From positions 868,001-932,000 of the forward strand of contig NC_008555.1 in NCBI RefSeq assembly GCF_000060285.1: a stretch of DNA of 64,000 bases, in the 5' to 3' direction. Positions 1 to 7,398 of the stretch are shown here, piece after piece. The translations under genes and the position numbers were made by a program. This DNA is from Listeria welshimeri serovar 6b str. SLCC5334 (GTDB taxonomy: Bacteria; Bacillota; Bacilli; Lactobacillales; Listeriaceae). The notes under the pieces are model-generated. The model made no database searches. It was given only the letters and a program-made list of their open reading frames with translations, and had not been told where the DNA came from. The number at the start of each line of letters is the position of its first letter. The stretch's first letter is position 1.

Positions 1-1382
1 TGATTTCTGTAAAAATTTCTATGTGACTCAGGTTGTTTTTGGGTCTTTGATTCAATGAAAAATAAATCTTTATCTAATTGAAAGATTAAATCAATCTCAT
101 AGGAATCACCATTTACAGTCCGTCTTAGATTTGGAATTATAGTATTTATATTTTTTCTTGTGAGCGATTTAATGTGCTCTTCAAAATTTGTTCCTTTTTG
201 ATTAATATTAGTAGTTTTTTTATCTTCTTCTATTCCAAATTGAGACATAAGAGACTGTGAAATGTCAATAAAAAGTGTCATACTTGGAATACATACGAGT
301 TCACTAGAAAATGATATTAAAGGTGATGTATACAAATCTTTAGCTTTTTGATTAAATGTCATGTGTTTTAAAAGAGAATTAATATGCATTGCTGAAACAC
401 CGCCATTCAAAAAAATTGTGTACCACACTTCCATACTATGATGTATTATACTTTCTTTAAAATGGAGGTTTTGTATAAGTTTGAAAGAGTATTCATATAA
501 ACACCAATAGGAATTAATCCAATCTATTAATGGAATGTCTTTGTACTTTTGAGAAAAATCTTTAGTGTAAAAGTACTCTTCAACCTTATCTACTAAATCT
601 TTTCTTTTTAAAGTTAGAACTAAGTCTGCACTTTCTGTAAACGAGAAGAAGGTAGACATAGCATCTTTTGCCTGTTTTAAATCTAAAAAAGGGATTTGAC
701 ACATTAATTTATTTTTCCCAAAATCACCAATTTCATTAATTTGAAGCATGTTACTATTTTCATTTTTAGTAAATTCAATATCACTGTACATCCAAGTTTC
801 TATAATATTATTAATTGAACGTAACTCTGCTGCAAGAGCTATATGTTCACTAATTAAATGCTTGCCTTTGTAATCTATTTCATTTGTTATAATAAAAGGA
901 ATTTTCCTTCGAATCATATCTTTTAAAATCATTCCAAAAGACATAATTATACTCTCATTCATATCAGAAAAGTCACTAGCATTTGATCTCTTTTGCAAAT
1001 TAGGGTTCATTCTTTCAATGAAATAAGTATTTATATACTGAGTCAAGTAGAATGGTTGTTTTTGTTTAGGTAATATAGAATAAGTTGATTCCACTTTTTT
1101 CAAAACGTTATCTTTCAAGCTTTTTAAGATAGATATTTCTTGAAAGAAAAAATTAACTTCCTCAGGAAAGAGTGGATATATTTCTTGAATTATAAAATCA
1201 GTTACTTTTTTCATTTGTAATTTATCAGTAAATTTAAAATCATAAGAAATATACATCCCAGAAATTTTTAATGTGCGAAACAATTTTTCAAAATCTTTCA
1301 GGCTTAAAAGATTGTCTAGATAAATTAATAAATTTTCATTGTTTTTTTCGTTTTCAATTTTATGCATATCCCAAAAATCCAT
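1..1382 (-). CDS. Putative PD-(D/E)XK nuclease-domain protein, 3' end beyond the window
   Basis: I translated this by hand from the minus strand: ATG at 1382-1380, preceded by an AGAGGA ribosome-binding site, then 460 codons without a stop to the left edge. The first ~390 residues are helical, rich in K, N, I and F, and match no family I recognise. Residues ~397-402 (GTNFEE) followed by D431 in SYEIDLIF and FFIESK (E444, K446) give the G-x-x-[FY]-E helix and D-x12-E-x-K core of PD-(D/E)XK nucleases (restriction-like or NERD-like fold). The stretch is visibly more AT-rich than the genes to its right, which suggests horizontally acquired DNA. Function is unknown; DNA or RNA cleavage, perhaps in defence, is an inference. 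The C-terminus and any partner genes lie to the left of the window. Confidence 0.72.
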   Translation of the reverse strand, partial: MDFWDMHKIENEKNNENLLIYLDNLLSLKDFEKLFRTLKISGMYISYDFKFTDKLQMKKVTDFIIQEIYPLFPEEVNFFFQEISILKSLKDNVLKKVESTYSILPKQKQPFYLTQYINTYFIERMNPNLQKRSNASDFSDMNESIIMSFGMILKDMIRRKIPFIITNEIDYKGKHLISEHIALAAELRSINNIIETWMYSDIEFTKNENSNMLQINEIGDFGKNKLMCQIPFLDLKQAKDAMSTFFSFTESADLVLTLKRKDLVDKVEEYFYTKDFSQKYKDIPLIDWINSYWCLYEYSFKLIQNLHFKESIIHHSMEVWYTIFLNGGVSAMHINSLLKHMTFNQKAKDLYTSPLISFSSELVCIPSMTLFIDISQSLMSQFGIEEDKKTTNINQKGTNFEEHIKSLTRKNINTIIPNLRRTVNGDSYEIDLIFQLDKDLFFIESKTQKQPESHRNFYRN

Positions 1383-1413
1383 ATTGTTTCCTCTTTTCTT
1401 AAGTGAAATTGTG

Positions 1414-1451
1414 AGCATGTATTTTATAATTACATTTTTATAGCATGTATT
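1414..1451. repeat. Two direct copies of AGCATGTATT, 28 bp apart
   Basis: AGCATGTATT occurs at 1414-1423 and again at 1442-1451, between the two minus-strand genes and just upstream of the nuclease-like gene. A 28-bp spacing is close to three helical turns, so the pair could be a regulator site or form part of the promoter. No protein is known to bind it. Confidence 0.45.
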
Positions 1452-1486
1452 AAATATAGAAACTTCAAAATATTAGTCTCTTAGAT

Positions 1487-1744
1487 TTAATACAACCACC
1501 AAATCAAAACCCCGACAGTCCACACCATCGCGAGTGGCACTAAAATTCGGAACTTTGTTTTTTGAGTTTTATGGTGAAAAAGTTGCATCGACATCCAACT
1601 GCCGAATGCACCACCGAGAAATGCCGTAAAAAGAAGTACAGATTCCGGAATACGGTAGGCGTGTTTTATTGCTTTTCGTTTATCAATAGCGAATAATAGG
1701 AACGAAATAAGTGTGATCGCGATTAAATAAATAGTTAAAACCAT
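1487..1744 (-). CDS. DUF1294 small membrane protein
   Basis: 85 residues with about three hydrophobic segments. The pattern DKRKA near the N-terminus, RIPE, GGAFGSWMSM and FHHKTQKTKF is typical of the DUF1294 family of small inner-membrane proteins with no proven function. The start ATG at 1744 is preceded by a strong GGGGG-containing ribosome-binding site. It is divergent from ridA and reads towards the nuclease-like gene, but the gap between them holds repeats rather than a shared leader, so co-transcription is uncertain. Confidence 0.85.
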   Translation of the reverse strand: MVLTIYLIAITLISFLLFAIDKRKAIKHAYRIPESVLLFTAFLGGAFGSWMSMQLFHHKTQKTKFRILVPLAMVWTVGVLIWWLY

Positions 1745-1824
1745 CAGTAAAACCCCCTTTAAATTGCTAAAACAAACTTAATTGATTAGAATAAAAGCAT
1801 ACCACAAAAGAAAGTAGGGATAAA

Positions 1825-2202
1825 ATGGCAAAAGAAATTATTCAAACCTCGTCAGCACCAAAAGCTCTTGGACCATACTCGCAAGCTGTCAAAGTAAATG
1901 GGTTTATCTTTACATCCGGTCAACTCGGAATTGACCCAGCAACTGGAGAATTAGCAAATGGCGCGACAAAACAAGCAGAGCAAGCTTTTAAAAATCTAGC
2001 AGCAGTTTTAGAAGAAGCTGGTTCTGGATTAGACAAAATTGTCAAAGCAACAGTTTTTTTCAAAGATTTAAATGAATTTACGACTGTTAATGAAGTATAC
2101 GCTACATTCTTTTCCAGTGATTTCCCAGCAAGAAGTGCTTTCCAAGTAGCTAAGTTACCACTTGATGCTGAAATTGAAATCGAAGTTATCGCAGAAGCAT
2201 AA
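1825..2202 (+). CDS. ridA: RidA/YjgF family enamine/imine deaminase
   Basis: 125 residues, the usual length for RidA. The family deaminates reactive 2-aminoacrylate and related enamines produced by PLP enzymes, protecting metabolism in the cytosol. Seen here are LGPYSQAV near the N-terminus, SGQLGIDP (~31-38), the substrate-binding arginine in PARSAF (R103) and the acidic C-terminal strand EIEIEVIA. The start is ATG at 1825 with AGTAGGGAT upstream. It is monocistronic; the SAM riboswitch promoter begins directly after its stop. Confidence 0.93.
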   Translation: MAKEIIQTSSAPKALGPYSQAVKVNGFIFTSGQLGIDPATGELANGATKQAEQAFKNLAAVLEEAGSGLDKIVKATVFFKDLNEFTTVNEVYATFFSSDFPARSAFQVAKLPLDAEIEIEVIAEA

Positions 2203-2218
2203 ATATTCAGAAATAAAT

Positions 2219-2248
2219 TTGACAATGACAAGAAATAAACGATATAAT
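2219..2248 (+). promoter_or_regulatory. SigA-type promoter of the S-box transcript
   Basis: TTGACA at 2219-2224 and a perfect TATAAT at 2243-2248, separated by 18 bp. It sits just upstream of the SAM riboswitch, so the transcript would start near 2255. Confidence 0.75.
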
Positions 2249-2264
2249 AAGAATCAATTACATA

Positions 2265-2363
2265 GCATCTTATCAAGAAAGGTGGAGGGTTCTGGCCCGA
2301 TGAAGCCTTGGCAACCGGATTTTCACGGTGCCAAATCCAGCAGTTAACACTGACAGATAAGGC
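2265..2363 (+). ncRNA. SAM-I riboswitch (S-box)
   Basis: The stretch contains the S-box landmarks in order: P1 strand CTTATC (2269-2274), AAGAAAGGTGGAGGG, CTGGCCCGATGAAGCC, GGCAACC, the CACGGTGCCAAATCC segment, and the closing P1 strand GATAAG (2356-2361). It is followed by an intrinsic terminator and a MetE-like gene. Known behaviour of the family is transcription termination when S-adenosylmethionine is abundant. Confidence 0.93.
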
Positions 2364-2384
2364 ACGCGAATCAGGTAAATAACT

Positions 2385-2423
2385 CTTTCCCTTAAAAGCT
2401 GTCTTTTAAGGGAAAGTTTTTTT
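2385..2423 (+). terminator. Riboswitch expression-platform terminator
   Basis: A 14-bp perfect stem (2385-2398 with 2403-2416) with a CTGT loop is followed by seven T residues. It is the OFF-state terminator of the S-box leader. Confidence 0.9.
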
Positions 2424-2457
2424 ATACATAAAAATAACTAGAAATGAGGCGAAGAAA

Positions 2458-3561
2458 ATGAATCAAGTAGCACCATTTTATGCAGATCATGTTGGAAGTA
2501 TTTTACGAACAAAAGCAATTAAAGATGCACGGGAGAAATTCCAAACGGGCGAGATAACGGCCAGAGAGTTACGTGAAGTTGAAAATGCGGAAATTAAGTA
2601 TATTGTCGAAAAACAAAAAGAAGTTGGTTTAAAAGCGATTACAGATGGAGAATTTCGTCGTGCTTGGTGGCATTTTGATTTCTTAGAGAATTTGGATGGA
2701 GTAGAAGGCTATGATGCAGCGGGAGGAATCCAATTTAGCAAAGTACAAACAAAATCTCATTCTGTAAAAATTACTGGTCCAATCGATTTTACAACACATC
2801 CATTTATTGAAGATTTTATTTTCTTAAAAGAAGCTGTGGGGGAAAACCATGTGGCGAAACAAACCATTCCTAGTCCAGCGATGCTTCATTATCGCGGAGA
2901 CATGGAGTATCAGCCATATATTGATGACGCTGATAAATTTGTGACTGATTTGGCAGCGGCTTACCAAAAAGCAATTCAGGCGTTTTATGACGCGGGATGT
3001 CGTTATTTACAATTAGATGATACATCGTGGAGTTATTTATGCTCAGATGAACAGCGCGAAGTCGTGCGTAAAAGAGGATTTAACCCAGATACATTACAAG
3101 AAACATATAAAACACTTATTAATGAGTCGATCAAATATAAACCAGCTGATATGGTCATTACGATGCACATTTGTCGAGGGAATTTCCGCTCTACTTGGAT
3201 TGCGGAAGGTGGATATGGCCCAGTTGCAGAAACATTATTTGGTAAATTAAATATTGACGGTTTCTTTTTAGAATATGATAATGAACGTTCGGGAGATTTT
3301 GCCCCATTAAAATATGTTACACGCCCAGACTTGAAAATTGTTTTAGGCTTAATTACATCCAAGACAGGTGAATTAGAAAACGAAACAGAAATTAAAGCGC
3401 GTATTGAAGAAGCCAGTGAAATAGTTCCTCTCAATCAATTATGCTTAAGCCCGCAATGTGGATTCGCCTCCACTGAAGAAGGGAATATCTTAACCGAAGA
3501 AGAACAATGGAATAAATTACGTTATGTTGTCCAAATTGCTGAAAAGGTTTGGGGGAAATAA
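2458..3561 (+). CDS. MetE-like (YxjG/YxjH type) methionine synthase family protein
   Basis: 367 residues matching the C-terminal catalytic half of cobalamin-independent methionine synthase, the size of Bacillus YxjG/YxjH. Metal-ligand-type motifs are visible: DHVGSILRT near the N-terminus, TDGEFRR, QLDDTSW, MHICRGN (~H238, C240) and LCLSPQCGF (C335) near the C-terminus. The family transfers a methyl group to a homocysteine-like thiol; short versions lack the N-terminal folate domain, so the methyl donor is uncertain. SAM-riboswitch control upstream ties it to methionine or sulfur supply. It is followed by a terminator and appears monocistronic. Confidence 0.9.
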   Translation: MNQVAPFYADHVGSILRTKAIKDAREKFQTGEITARELREVENAEIKYIVEKQKEVGLKAITDGEFRRAWWHFDFLENLDGVEGYDAAGGIQFSKVQTKSHSVKITGPIDFTTHPFIEDFIFLKEAVGENHVAKQTIPSPAMLHYRGDMEYQPYIDDADKFVTDLAAAYQKAIQAFYDAGCRYLQLDDTSWSYLCSDEQREVVRKRGFNPDTLQETYKTLINESIKYKPADMVITMHICRGNFRSTWIAEGGYGPVAETLFGKLNIDGFFLEYDNERSGDFAPLKYVTRPDLKIVLGLITSKTGELENETEIKARIEEASEIVPLNQLCLSPQCGFASTEEGNILTEEEQWNKLRYVVQIAEKVWGK

Positions 3562-3568
3562 GGAATAA

Positions 3569-3605
3569 GAAGAACTAGCCAGAGTTTTTGCGCTAGTTCT
3601 TCTTT
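3569..3605 (+). terminator. Intrinsic terminator after the MetE-like gene
   Basis: The 11-bp inverted repeat GAAGAACTAGC/GCTAGTTCTTC (3569-3579 and 3592-3602) is followed by a T-rich tract. Confidence 0.8.
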
Positions 3606-3665
3606 CTTCTTTACAAAAAGGATAAGGAGGGATAGAATAGATGTTCTAGAAGGAGGGGAACCCCT

Positions 3666-4766
3666 TTGGATACCAAGTTGCAAACGAAATTAACCTTATT
3701 ACCTGAATCACCAGGTTGTTATATATATAAAGATGAAAATAATGAAATTCTCTATATTGGCAAATCAAAATGCTTGAAGAATCGTGTAAAATCTTATTTT
3801 CATAGTAAACAAATTGGTAAAACAGCAAGACTTGTTCGGCAAATTCGTGATTTAGAATTGATTATCACTACTTCCGAAAAAGAAGCCTTACTTCTCGAAA
3901 TGATTTTAATTCAGAAATACCAGCCACCTTTTAATATCCAGTTAAAAGAAGGAACGAGCTATCCTTATATTAAAATCACGAATGAAAAAAATCCGCATAT
4001 CGAAGTTGTTTTTGAAGCAAAACAAGATGGCGCACATTATTTTGGTCCTTATCCTGGCCGTTATTCTGCCAGACAAACAGTTGACCTCATCCAAAAATTA
4101 TTTCCACTATGTCGTTGTGACGGAAAACCAGGCCGGCCATGTTTATATTACCATCTTGGACTTTGCTTAGGTCCTTGCCTAAGAGAGATTGATCCAGCTG
4201 TTTATAAAGCACAAATTCACAAAATTTCTCGTTTCTTAGAGGGAGATGTCAAACCAGTGAAGAAGAAAATTCAAGCAATCATGCAAGAAGCAACAGACAA
4301 ACTTGAATTCGAACGTGCTGCAGAACAACGAGATAAACTTCATGCGATAAATGAAACAATTGAAAAACAACATATTATTTTCCCCGGTTTAAAAAATCGT
4401 GATATTATTGGTTGTTATGAACAAGACAATTACCTCAGTGTTTTTGTTTTCTTTGTCCGAAATGGAGCAATTAATGGTAGGAAATGGCATGTTTTTCAAG
4501 TGGAGAAATCGCTTCAAGAAGATTTAGCGCATTTTATTAACCAGTTTTATGAAGATCCTAATAATATCCAGCCAAAAGAGTTATTAATTGCGGAAAAACT
4601 AGATAAATTATCTTTAGCAGAACCGCTTCGTAAGGCATGTGTATTCCCACAAAAAGGCGGGAAAAAGAAACAAATCAACTTAGCAAACGAGAATGCTAAA
4701 AGCACGTATATCGCTTATGCCAAGATGAAAGAATACGATTTTGAAAACCAATTAAAAAACAGTTAG
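3666..4766 (+). CDS. Short UvrC-like GIY-YIG endonuclease (Cho-like architecture)
   Basis: 366 residues. The N-terminal GIY-YIG domain is clear: PGCYIYKDENNEILYIGKSK (~15-34), KNRVKSYF and ETPxFNIQLK-like PPFNIQLKEG. A central UVR-type segment (KLEFERAAEQRDKL, ~208-221) follows. The RNase H-like second nuclease domain and helix-hairpin-helix tail of full UvrC (~600 residues) are absent, giving the layout of E. coli Cho. It would make the 3' incision during nucleotide excision repair; this is inferred from architecture. TTG start at 3666, eight bases after an AAGGAGGGG site. It is flanked by terminators on both sides. Confidence 0.85.
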   Translation: MDTKLQTKLTLLPESPGCYIYKDENNEILYIGKSKCLKNRVKSYFHSKQIGKTARLVRQIRDLELIITTSEKEALLLEMILIQKYQPPFNIQLKEGTSYPYIKITNEKNPHIEVVFEAKQDGAHYFGPYPGRYSARQTVDLIQKLFPLCRCDGKPGRPCLYYHLGLCLGPCLREIDPAVYKAQIHKISRFLEGDVKPVKKKIQAIMQEATDKLEFERAAEQRDKLHAINETIEKQHIIFPGLKNRDIIGCYEQDNYLSVFVFFVRNGAINGRKWHVFQVEKSLQEDLAHFINQFYEDPNNIQPKELLIAEKLDKLSLAEPLRKACVFPQKGGKKKQINLANENAKSTYIAYAKMKEYDFENQLKNS

Positions 4767-4797
4767 AAGCTAGCTTTCATTGATTAGCTTCTTATCT
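4765..4797 (+). terminator. Hairpin after the UvrC-like gene
   Basis: AGAAGCTA (4765-4772) pairs with TAGCTTCT (4785-4792). The following tract is only moderately T-rich, so termination may be partial. Confidence 0.5.
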
Positions 4798-4830
4798 TTG
4801 TTATATTGAAAATCTTATCATAAATAAGTA

Positions 4831-4859
4831 TGGTCAATAATCTACCCTTATGGTAAAAT
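4831..4859 (+). promoter_or_regulatory. Candidate promoter of the amino-acid ABC operon
   Basis: TGGTCA (4831-4836), 17 bp, then TAAAAT (4854-4859) preceded by TGG. A weak -35 and a fair -10 element, about 80 bp upstream of the start codon. Confidence 0.4.
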
Positions 4860-4937
4860 CTTACGAGTACGGAAAAAAATTTATGCTACATAAAAATAAT
4901 TAATTATAGCTAAACACATATAAAGGGAGGACAAAAT

Positions 4938-6380
4938 ATGAAGAAATTTTCACGCTTCATACTTACGATGGCAGTAGCTTGTGTTGCCATGTTCATTTTC
5001 ACAGGAAACGGGTTAAATGCAAAAGCAGCAGAAGAAACATACTTAATTGGTACAGATACTACTTTTGCACCTTTTGAATTTGAAAAAGACGGAAAACATG
5101 TTGGAATTGACATGGATATCCTCAAAGCCATTGCCAAAGATCAAAACTTTAAATATGAAATTAAAGCAATGGGATTCAATGCAGCAGTTCAGGCACTAGA
5201 AGCTAACCAAGTGGACGGTGTTATTGCGGGAATGAGTATTACGGATGAGCGAAAACAAAAATTTGATTTTTCCACTCCTTACTTTGATTCCGGAGTTGTT
5301 ATGGGAATCCTTAAAGATAACGACGACATCAAAAATTATGAAGATTTAAAAGGAAAAAAAGTAGCTGTTAAGACTGGAACAGAAGGTTATGCTTTTGCAG
5401 AAAAAATCAAAGATAAATATGGTTTTGATATCGTAGTATTCGATGATTCCGCGCAAATGTATGATGATGTTAAAACAAGAAATTCTGTCGCGTGTTTCGA
5501 TGATTATCCGGTATTAGCATACGGGGTTCAAACAGGAAACGGCCTGAAAATCGTAACCGAAAAAGAAAAAGGTAATTCTTACGGTTTTGCAGTTAATAAA
5601 GATAAAAATCAAGAACTTCTAAAAAAATTCAACGCTGGTCTTGTTAATATTAAAGCTAGCGGAGAGTATAAGGAAATCCTTAAAACTTATTTAGGAAAAG
5701 ACGCTGTTAAAGAAAATACTACTGAAAAAGGCTTTATGGGGATTATTAAATCTTCTTGGCCTGCGCTTTTAGCTGGTATGTGGTTGACGATTCGTCTAGC
5801 AGTGGTTTCATTAATTATTGCTTTCATTATTGGGATTACATTTGGCTTTATGAAAGTAAGTAATAGCAAAATTTTACGCGGAATTGCTACTGTTTATGTG
5901 GATATTTTCCGAGGAACGCCACTGATTGTCCAAGCATTCTTCTTCTATTTTGGTATTCCAGCAGCACTTGATTTTAGAATGCCAGTATTCCTGGCTGGGG
6001 TCATCGCGCTAAGCTTAAATGCCGGTGCCTATATGGTCGAAATTGTCCGTGGTGGGATTCAATCTGTCGACAAAGGACAAATGGAAGCTGCAAGAAGTCT
6101 AGGTTTGCCTCACAAAAAAGCAATGATGAAAGTTGTTCTACCGCAAGCAATTCGGATGATGATTCCATCTTTTATCAATCAGTTCGTTATCACTTTGAAA
6201 GATACGTCGATTATGTCGGCAATTGGACTCGTCGAATTAACACAATCTGGTAAAATCATTATGGCACGTACATTTGAAAGTACATGGACATGGCTTATCA
6301 TCGGAATTATGTACCTAATTGTTATTACCATTTTAACGAAAGTGTCCGATCGTTTGGAAAGGAGATTACGAAATGACTAA
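4938..6380 (+). CDS. Glutamine-type ABC transporter, fused solute-binding and permease protein
   Basis: 480 residues with a signal peptide (~1-31, ending AKA-A), a family 3 amino-acid-binding domain (~35-255; [34 protein letters not shown]) and a His/Glu/Gln-type permease (~265-478) with five or so membrane segments and the EAA-like loop [21 protein letters not shown]. Binding protein and permease in one chain is the Listeria/lactic-acid-bacteria GlnP arrangement. Substrate, probably glutamine or another polar amino acid, is inferred from family. It overlaps the ATPase gene by 8 bp. Confidence 0.92.
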   Translation: MKKFSRFILTMAVACVAMFIFTGNGLNAKAAEETYLIGTDTTFAPFEFEKDGKHVGIDMDILKAIAKDQNFKYEIKAMGFNAAVQALEANQVDGVIAGMSITDERKQKFDFSTPYFDSGVVMGILKDNDDIKNYEDLKGKKVAVKTGTEGYAFAEKIKDKYGFDIVVFDDSAQMYDDVKTRNSVACFDDYPVLAYGVQTGNGLKIVTEKEKGNSYGFAVNKDKNQELLKKFNAGLVNIKASGEYKEILKTYLGKDAVKENTTEKGFMGIIKSSWPALLAGMWLTIRLAVVSLIIAFIIGITFGFMKVSNSKILRGIATVYVDIFRGTPLIVQAFFFYFGIPAALDFRMPVFLAGVIALSLNAGAYMVEIVRGGIQSVDKGQMEAARSLGLPHKKAMMKVVLPQAIRMMIPSFINQFVITLKDTSIMSAIGLVELTQSGKIIMARTFESTWTWLIIGIMYLIVITILTKVSDRLERRLRND

Positions 6381-7101
6381 ACTTAAAGTAACAGGTCTTA
6401 AAAAAAGTTTTGGTGTAAATGAAGTGTTAAAAGGCATTGATATAGAAGTAAAAGAGGGCGAAGTTGTGTGTGTCATCGGGCCTTCTGGTTCCGGTAAAAG
6501 TACATTTCTTCGTTGTATGAATAACTTGGAAGAAATCACTGCTGGCGATGTAGTTGTAGACGATTATAATATCACTGATAAAAAAGTTGATATTAATAAA
6601 GTTCGCGAAAATATCGGTATGGTTTTCCAACATTTTAATTTGTTTCCGCATCTTTCTGTTTTAGAAAATATCACACTAGCTCCAGTAGAATTGAAAAAAA
6701 TGGATAAAGACGCGGCAAAAAGTAATGCGCTACGTTTATTAGAACAAGTTGGATTAAAAGAAAAAGCGGAAGAGTTTCCTAATCAACTATCTGGAGGACA
6801 AAAACAACGAGTTGCTATTGCAAGAGCTCTTGCGATGGATCCAGATATTATGTTGTTTGATGAACCAACATCTGCGCTTGACCCTGAGATGGTTGGAGAA
6901 GTTCTTGGTGTAATGAAAGAACTTGCTAAAGGTGGAATGACAATGATGATTGTTACCCACGAAATGGGCTTCGCTCGAGAAGTTGGCGACCGTGTTATCT
7001 TTATGGATGGTGGTTATATCGTGGAAGAAGGTAAACCTGGCGATATTTTTGATCATCCACAAAATGAAAGAACCATTAGCTTTTTAGAAAAAGTATTATA
7101 A
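6373..7101 (+). CDS. glnQ: Amino-acid ABC transporter ATPase (GlnQ-like)
   Basis: 242 residues, standard for polar-amino-acid ABC ATPases. Walker A GPSGSGKS (36-43), Q-loop FQHFNL, signature LSGGQ (139-143), Walker B IMLFDEP (159-165), D-loop SALD and the H-loop in VTHEMGF are all intact. It powers the fused permease directly upstream, whose end it overlaps, so the two are translationally coupled. A terminator follows. Confidence 0.95.
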   Translation: MTKLKVTGLKKSFGVNEVLKGIDIEVKEGEVVCVIGPSGSGKSTFLRCMNNLEEITAGDVVVDDYNITDKKVDINKVRENIGMVFQHFNLFPHLSVLENITLAPVELKKMDKDAAKSNALRLLEQVGLKEKAEEFPNQLSGGQKQRVAIARALAMDPDIMLFDEPTSALDPEMVGEVLGVMKELAKGGMTMMIVTHEMGFAREVGDRVIFMDGGYIVEEGKPGDIFDHPQNERTISFLEKVL

Positions 7102-7123
7102 AAACTGAAAATGAAACACGATG

Positions 7124-7157
7124 AACTGTCCCCAATTAAATTCGGGAACAGTTTTTT
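7124..7157 (+). terminator. Terminator of the amino-acid ABC operon
   Basis: AACTGTCCC (7124-7132) pairs with GGGAACAGTT (7144-7153), leaving a one-base bulge, then seven T residues. Confidence 0.8.
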
Positions 7158-7328
7158 TGATAAAGACAAGACAAACCAAGGATAGTAATCAAAAAGTAAA
7201 CTCGGGTCCTAAAAATCAGGTGTATAATTGTGTATAAAAAGACAAATAAAATTCACACTTTTGCCATAATAATATAATTTATTTAATGATTACTCTGGAT
7301 TATCATGATTAGTATACTATAATAATTA

Positions 7329-7344
7329 TTGATAGGCCTATCAA
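7329..7344. promoter_or_regulatory. 16-bp perfect palindrome, candidate operator
   Basis: TTGATAGGCCTATCAA is perfectly self-complementary and lies 5 bp downstream of a TATAAT (7318-7323), about 55 bp before the surface-protein start. The position over a likely transcription start suits a dimeric repressor. No regulator gene is adjacent. Confidence 0.5.
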
Positions 7345-7398
7345 ATACATTTTGGACAATGCTAAATATCATAAGTCATAACATAAGGGGATAGGAAC

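Noticed and set aside
2162-2347. 61-codon plus-strand open frame over the riboswitch
   Set aside because: It lies across the ridA end, the S-box promoter and the aptamer; the RNA explains the sequence better.
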